This document shows positions 61,603 to 64,000 of a DNA stretch of 64,000 nt, piece by piece. The stretch spans positions 1,550,001-1,614,000 of the forward strand of contig NC_019964.1 in assembly GCF_000328525.1 (NCBI RefSeq). Reading direction: 5' to 3'. The notes under the pieces are model-generated. The model saw only the letters and a list, made by a program, of their open reading frames with translations, was not told where the DNA came from and did not search any database. Each line of letters opens with the position of its first letter. Within the stretch, counting starts at the first letter, position 1. A program made the translations under genes and the position numbers. Origin of the DNA: Halovivax ruber XH-70 (GTDB lineage Archaea; Halobacteriota; Halobacteria; Halobacteriales; Natrialbaceae).

Positions 61603-62756
61603 GCGCCCACCTCCAGAATCGACGTCGTGACGCAGTTACCGAACCCGCCGACGTTACAGCACAGGCCGACGTCCGCCGAGACCTGTCGTGGCCCCGCGTC
61701 TCCGAGGAGCTGTTCGTACACTTCGACCGCCTGTGCGACGCCGCTGGCACCCAGTGGATGCCCTTTCGACTTGAGCCCGCCGGAGGTGTTGACCGGAAGT
61801 TCACCGCCGTCACGAGCCGTGTAACCCTCCTCGGCGAGTTGCCACGCCGTCCCGCGGTCAGCGAAGCCGAGCGCTTCCAGCTGGAGGAGTTCGAGAATCG
61901 TGAACATGTCGTGTAGTTCGGCGACGTCGACGTCGTCGGGTCCGTAGCCGCTCATGTCGAACGCGCCGCGTGCACTCTCGGCGACCGCCCCCATCCACGT
62001 CGGGTCCGGCCGTTCGTGAACGACGTGCGTGTCCGTCGCGCCGTCGACGCCGGCCACCACGACGTACTCGTCCGTGTACTCCCGAGCGACTGATTCCGGA
62101 CAGAAAAGCAGCGCTGCAGAGCCGTCGGTGATCGGACAGAAATCGTACAGGCGGAGGGGATCGGCGACGATCGGTGACTCGAGAATCGTCTCTTTCGACA
62201 CCGCCTTCTGAAACTGGGCCTTCGGATTGTCGACGCCGTTTCGATGGTTCTTGGCGGCGACCGACGCCAGTGATTCCCGCGGCGCCTCGTACCGGTCCAG
62301 GTAGCGTCTGGCGGTGAGCCCTGCGAACGACGGAAGCGTCAATCCGTGCTTGTACTCGACGGGATGCGTGAGCGAGGCGATGACGTCGGTCGCCTCTGAC
62401 GTCGATCGATGGGTCATCTTCTCGCCGCCGACGAGCAGCGTCATGTCGCTCGCCCCGCTCGCGATCGACCGCCAGGCGGCGTAGATGCCAGCACCACCGC
62501 TCGCACTCGTCTGATCGACGCGTTCCGTATAGGCCGGAAGGGCACCCAGATCGTGAGCGAGGGCGTTCGATACCCCGGTCTGGCCCTCGAACTCGCCAGC
62601 AGCCATGTTCGACACGTAGAGGTGGTCGAGGGCGTTCGGATCGACGCCGGCCGACGCCAGGCACGAGTGTCCCGCCTCGGCCAGTAACTCCCTGATCCAG
62701 GCCGACCGGTTTCCGAACTGCGTCATGGACGTACCGATGATCGCCACGCGTTCCAT
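61599..62756 (-). CDS. Thiolase-family acetyltransferase with Ser in place of the nucleophile
   Basis: The 385-residue protein is a SCP2-type thiolase-like enzyme: VAIIGTSMTQFG, SASGGAG, NTSGGLKSKGHPLGASG and GLCCNVGGFGNC. The conserved Cys nucleophile of the ACASGG motif is Ser 84 here (codon AGT; QTSASGG), and the HDCF motif reads HDMF. The second Cys-bearing and His-containing motifs remain. This suggests loss of thiolytic or condensing activity, or use as a scaffold or modified enzyme. It is coupled with the DUF35 gene. I start at ATG 62756, which gives the usual ERVAIIGTS N-terminus. Confidence 0.88.
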   Translation of the reverse strand: MERVAIIGTSMTQFGNRSAWIRELLAEAGHSCLASAGVDPNALDHLYVSNMAAGEFEGQTGVSNALAHDLGALPAYTERVDQTSASGGAGIYAAWRSIASGASDMTLLVGGEKMTHRSTSEATDVIASLTHPVEYKHGLTLPSFAGLTARRYLDRYEAPRESLASVAAKNHRNGVDNPKAQFQKAVSKETILESPIVADPLRLYDFCPITDGSAALLFCPESVAREYTDEYVVVAGVDGATDTHVVHERPDPTWMGAVAESARGAFDMSGYGPDDVDVAELHDMFTILELLQLEALGFADRGTAWQLAEEGYTARDGGELPVNTSGGLKSKGHPLGASGVAQAVEVYEQLLGDAGPRQVSADVGLCCNVGGFGNCVTTSILEVGA

Positions 62757-62859
62757 GCTCGACCGGTCGGCCACAGAGAGGTTAAACGGTGGGGATGCTG
62801 GCCAGCGTGGCGGATGGACAGTGTAACCGATAGGGATGCCAGCCGATGTCGGAAAGGGG

Positions 62860-63840
62860 TCAGTACGCAGGAAGTACGTCCGCCGCGGCAACGTCCTCGT
62901 CGAGCAATCGATACTCCCCGTCCGACCGATCGACCACACCAGCTCGTTCCAGATGATCGAGGTGGGCGAACGCTTCACCTGGCCCGTGGAGGATGTGAAT
63001 CGCCTCGAGCGACCCGAACAGGGTTGCACTCACTTCCCAGGCAGTCGCCGGCCCCTCGGATCGAAGCGCTTCCAGGACGTTGTCCGTTCGCTCGTGGTGG
63101 TGTTCGAGGATCGTCCGAGCCCGGTCTGCGGGGTCCTCGATGACGTCACGATGACCGGGCCAGACGCGATCGTAGTCGGCGTCGATGATGGCCGTGATGG
63201 ACTCGACGTAGTGGGCGAGCGGGTTTTCGAGGCGAAGGTCCGCACCGCCGACGTTCGGGGTATACACAGGGAGAAGAACGTCGCCGACGAAGGCCTCACG
63301 GTCGCCATTGTGCTCGAACGCGAACGTACAGTGGCCGGCCGAGTGGCCCGGGGCGTGGGTGACGGTGAGCGAGACGTCGCCAACCTGTATCTCGTCGCCA
63401 TCCGCGATCGTGGTCATCTCGTCGGGGCCGTCGATCGGAGGCACGGCGTCGAAGAAGGATCGTAGTTCCTCGCGTTTCGACACGGGCATTCCCCACTCCT
63501 CGAATCGTCGCTCCTGTAACTCGTCGTACGCTGCGTGGGCGTCCGGGTCGCGGGCGACCATCGGTGCGGCGTCGGCGTGGACGTAGATCGTCGCGCCGCT
63601 CTCGTCCGCGATGGGGCCGGCCAGGGCCGCGTGATCGATGTGATGGTGTGTGAGCAACACCGCATCGATATCCGCCACCGACCGCCCGTGCTCGGCGAGG
63701 CCCGACTCGAGCTGATCGCGGATGTCCGGCCGGTGAATGCCGGTGTCGATCAACACCGTCTCTCCGGCCGATTCGAGGAGGTAGGCGTTGTTCTTGCCCT
63801 CGAATTCGTGGTTTCCGAGCGAGATAGACTCCAGGTTCAC
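62860..63840 (-). CDS. Metallo-beta-lactamase-fold hydrolase
   Basis: The 326-residue protein has the zinc motif THHHIDH (HxHxDH) near 65-71, a later HAPGHSAGH histidine motif, GDVLLP with Asp, and a final His in WPGHRD. This is the layout of glyoxalase-II/MBL hydrolases. A C-terminal winged-helix-like tail follows from about 240. The start is a GTG at 63840; frame extends upstream to 63984 in random sequence. Substrate unknown. Confidence 0.87.
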   Translation of the reverse strand: MNLESISLGNHEFEGKNNAYLLESAGETVLIDTGIHRPDIRDQLESGLAEHGRSVADIDAVLLTHHHIDHAALAGPIADESGATIYVHADAAPMVARDPDAHAAYDELQERRFEEWGMPVSKREELRSFFDAVPPIDGPDEMTTIADGDEIQVGDVSLTVTHAPGHSAGHCTFAFEHNGDREAFVGDVLLPVYTPNVGGADLRLENPLAHYVESITAIIDADYDRVWPGHRDVIEDPADRARTILEHHHERTDNVLEALRSEGPATAWEVSATLFGSLEAIHILHGPGEAFAHLDHLERAGVVDRSDGEYRLLDEDVAAADVLPAY

Positions 63841-64000
63841 GGGTAAAGAGACGGAACAGTCGTACGTATCCTTGTTGGATCCGGCACGGAAGGCAGTGAG
63901 AGCCGGAATGGGGGAATTCGAGAGACGAACGCTGAGCAGACGGCCGCAGCTGTCCCGAGAGACGAATGGAGTGGCTACGGACACAACCAGTCCAGGCGAC
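63841..64000. other. Window end, 160 nt without a recognised gene
   Basis: I see no gene start or family match to the right of the hydrolase. The minus frame is open but carries no family signature and is probably non-coding leader DNA for the hydrolase. Confidence 0.5.

Overview
The window is chromosomal DNA of an extremely halophilic archaeon (class Halobacteria). The evidence is high GC with G/C-rich third codon positions, very acidic proteins, promoters with a TATA-like element about 25-30 nt before start codons and little or no leader, two bacterio-opsin-activator type regulators, a HalOD1 protein, archaeal deoxyhypusine synthase and proteasome beta genes, and a complete methylaspartate-cycle cluster. 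I cannot name the genus. Most of the window is core genome. I see no CRISPR array, transposase, integrase or rRNA.

Layout. 0-10 kb: universal stress protein, biotin ligase BirA, tyrosyl-tRNA synthetase, deoxyhypusine synthase, small unknown proteins, a methyltransferase, a DsrE protein, a thioesterase, a TraB-type membrane protein overlapping an M50 protease, and PurM. 10-15 kb: macro-domain protein, a 53-residue protein behind a perfect palindrome, DpsA, ThiE-ThiM and a YbaK deacylase. 15-23 kb: a ZnuA-ZnuC-ZnuB type metal importer whose binding protein carries a His/Asp repeat, then a corrinoid adenosyltransferase, a two-gene ABC exporter and cobyric acid synthase. 23-36 kb: small proteins, a secreted metzincin-like protease, the trehalose genes OtsA-OtsB, two Bat-type regulators and an XRE-CBS regulator. 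36-44 kb: proteasome beta, an oxidoreductase, a DUF389 membrane protein, an eIF2B-like isomerase, an Mrp/NBP35 ATPase and an uracil-DNA glycosylase family protein. 44.1-44.4 kb: tRNA-Ser(UGA) followed by two extra copies of its 3' end inside hairpin-forming units. 45-52 kb: glutamate mutase S and E, methylaspartate ammonia-lyase, mesaconyl-CoA hydratase and a CitE-type lyase on the minus strand, divergent from the CoA-transferase. 52-64 kb: GTP cyclohydrolase III with a duplicated scrap of its 3' end, a CBS/zinc protein, phosphoglycerate kinase, an acetyltransferase, tRNA-Thr(UGU), HalOD1, an RNase H-like nuclease, a group of acidic membrane and disordered proteins, a DUF35-thiolase pair in which the thiolase nucleophile position is serine, and a metallo-beta-lactamase-fold hydrolase.

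Links between genes. The methylaspartate cycle carries acetyl-CoA carbon through glutamate, methylaspartate, mesaconate, mesaconyl-CoA and beta-methylmalyl-CoA. Its first step, glutamate mutase, needs adenosylcobalamin, and the same window encodes two late cobalamin genes. Several candidate operators lie on promoters: before the stress protein, the 53-residue protein, the metal importer, the MTH865 protein and between the divergent methylaspartate units.

The observations most worth a second look are the tRNA-Ser hairpin array, the Cys-to-Ser thiolase, the dyads in the methylaspartate intergenic region and upstream of the 53-residue protein, and the tandem Bat regulators with phased repeats between them.
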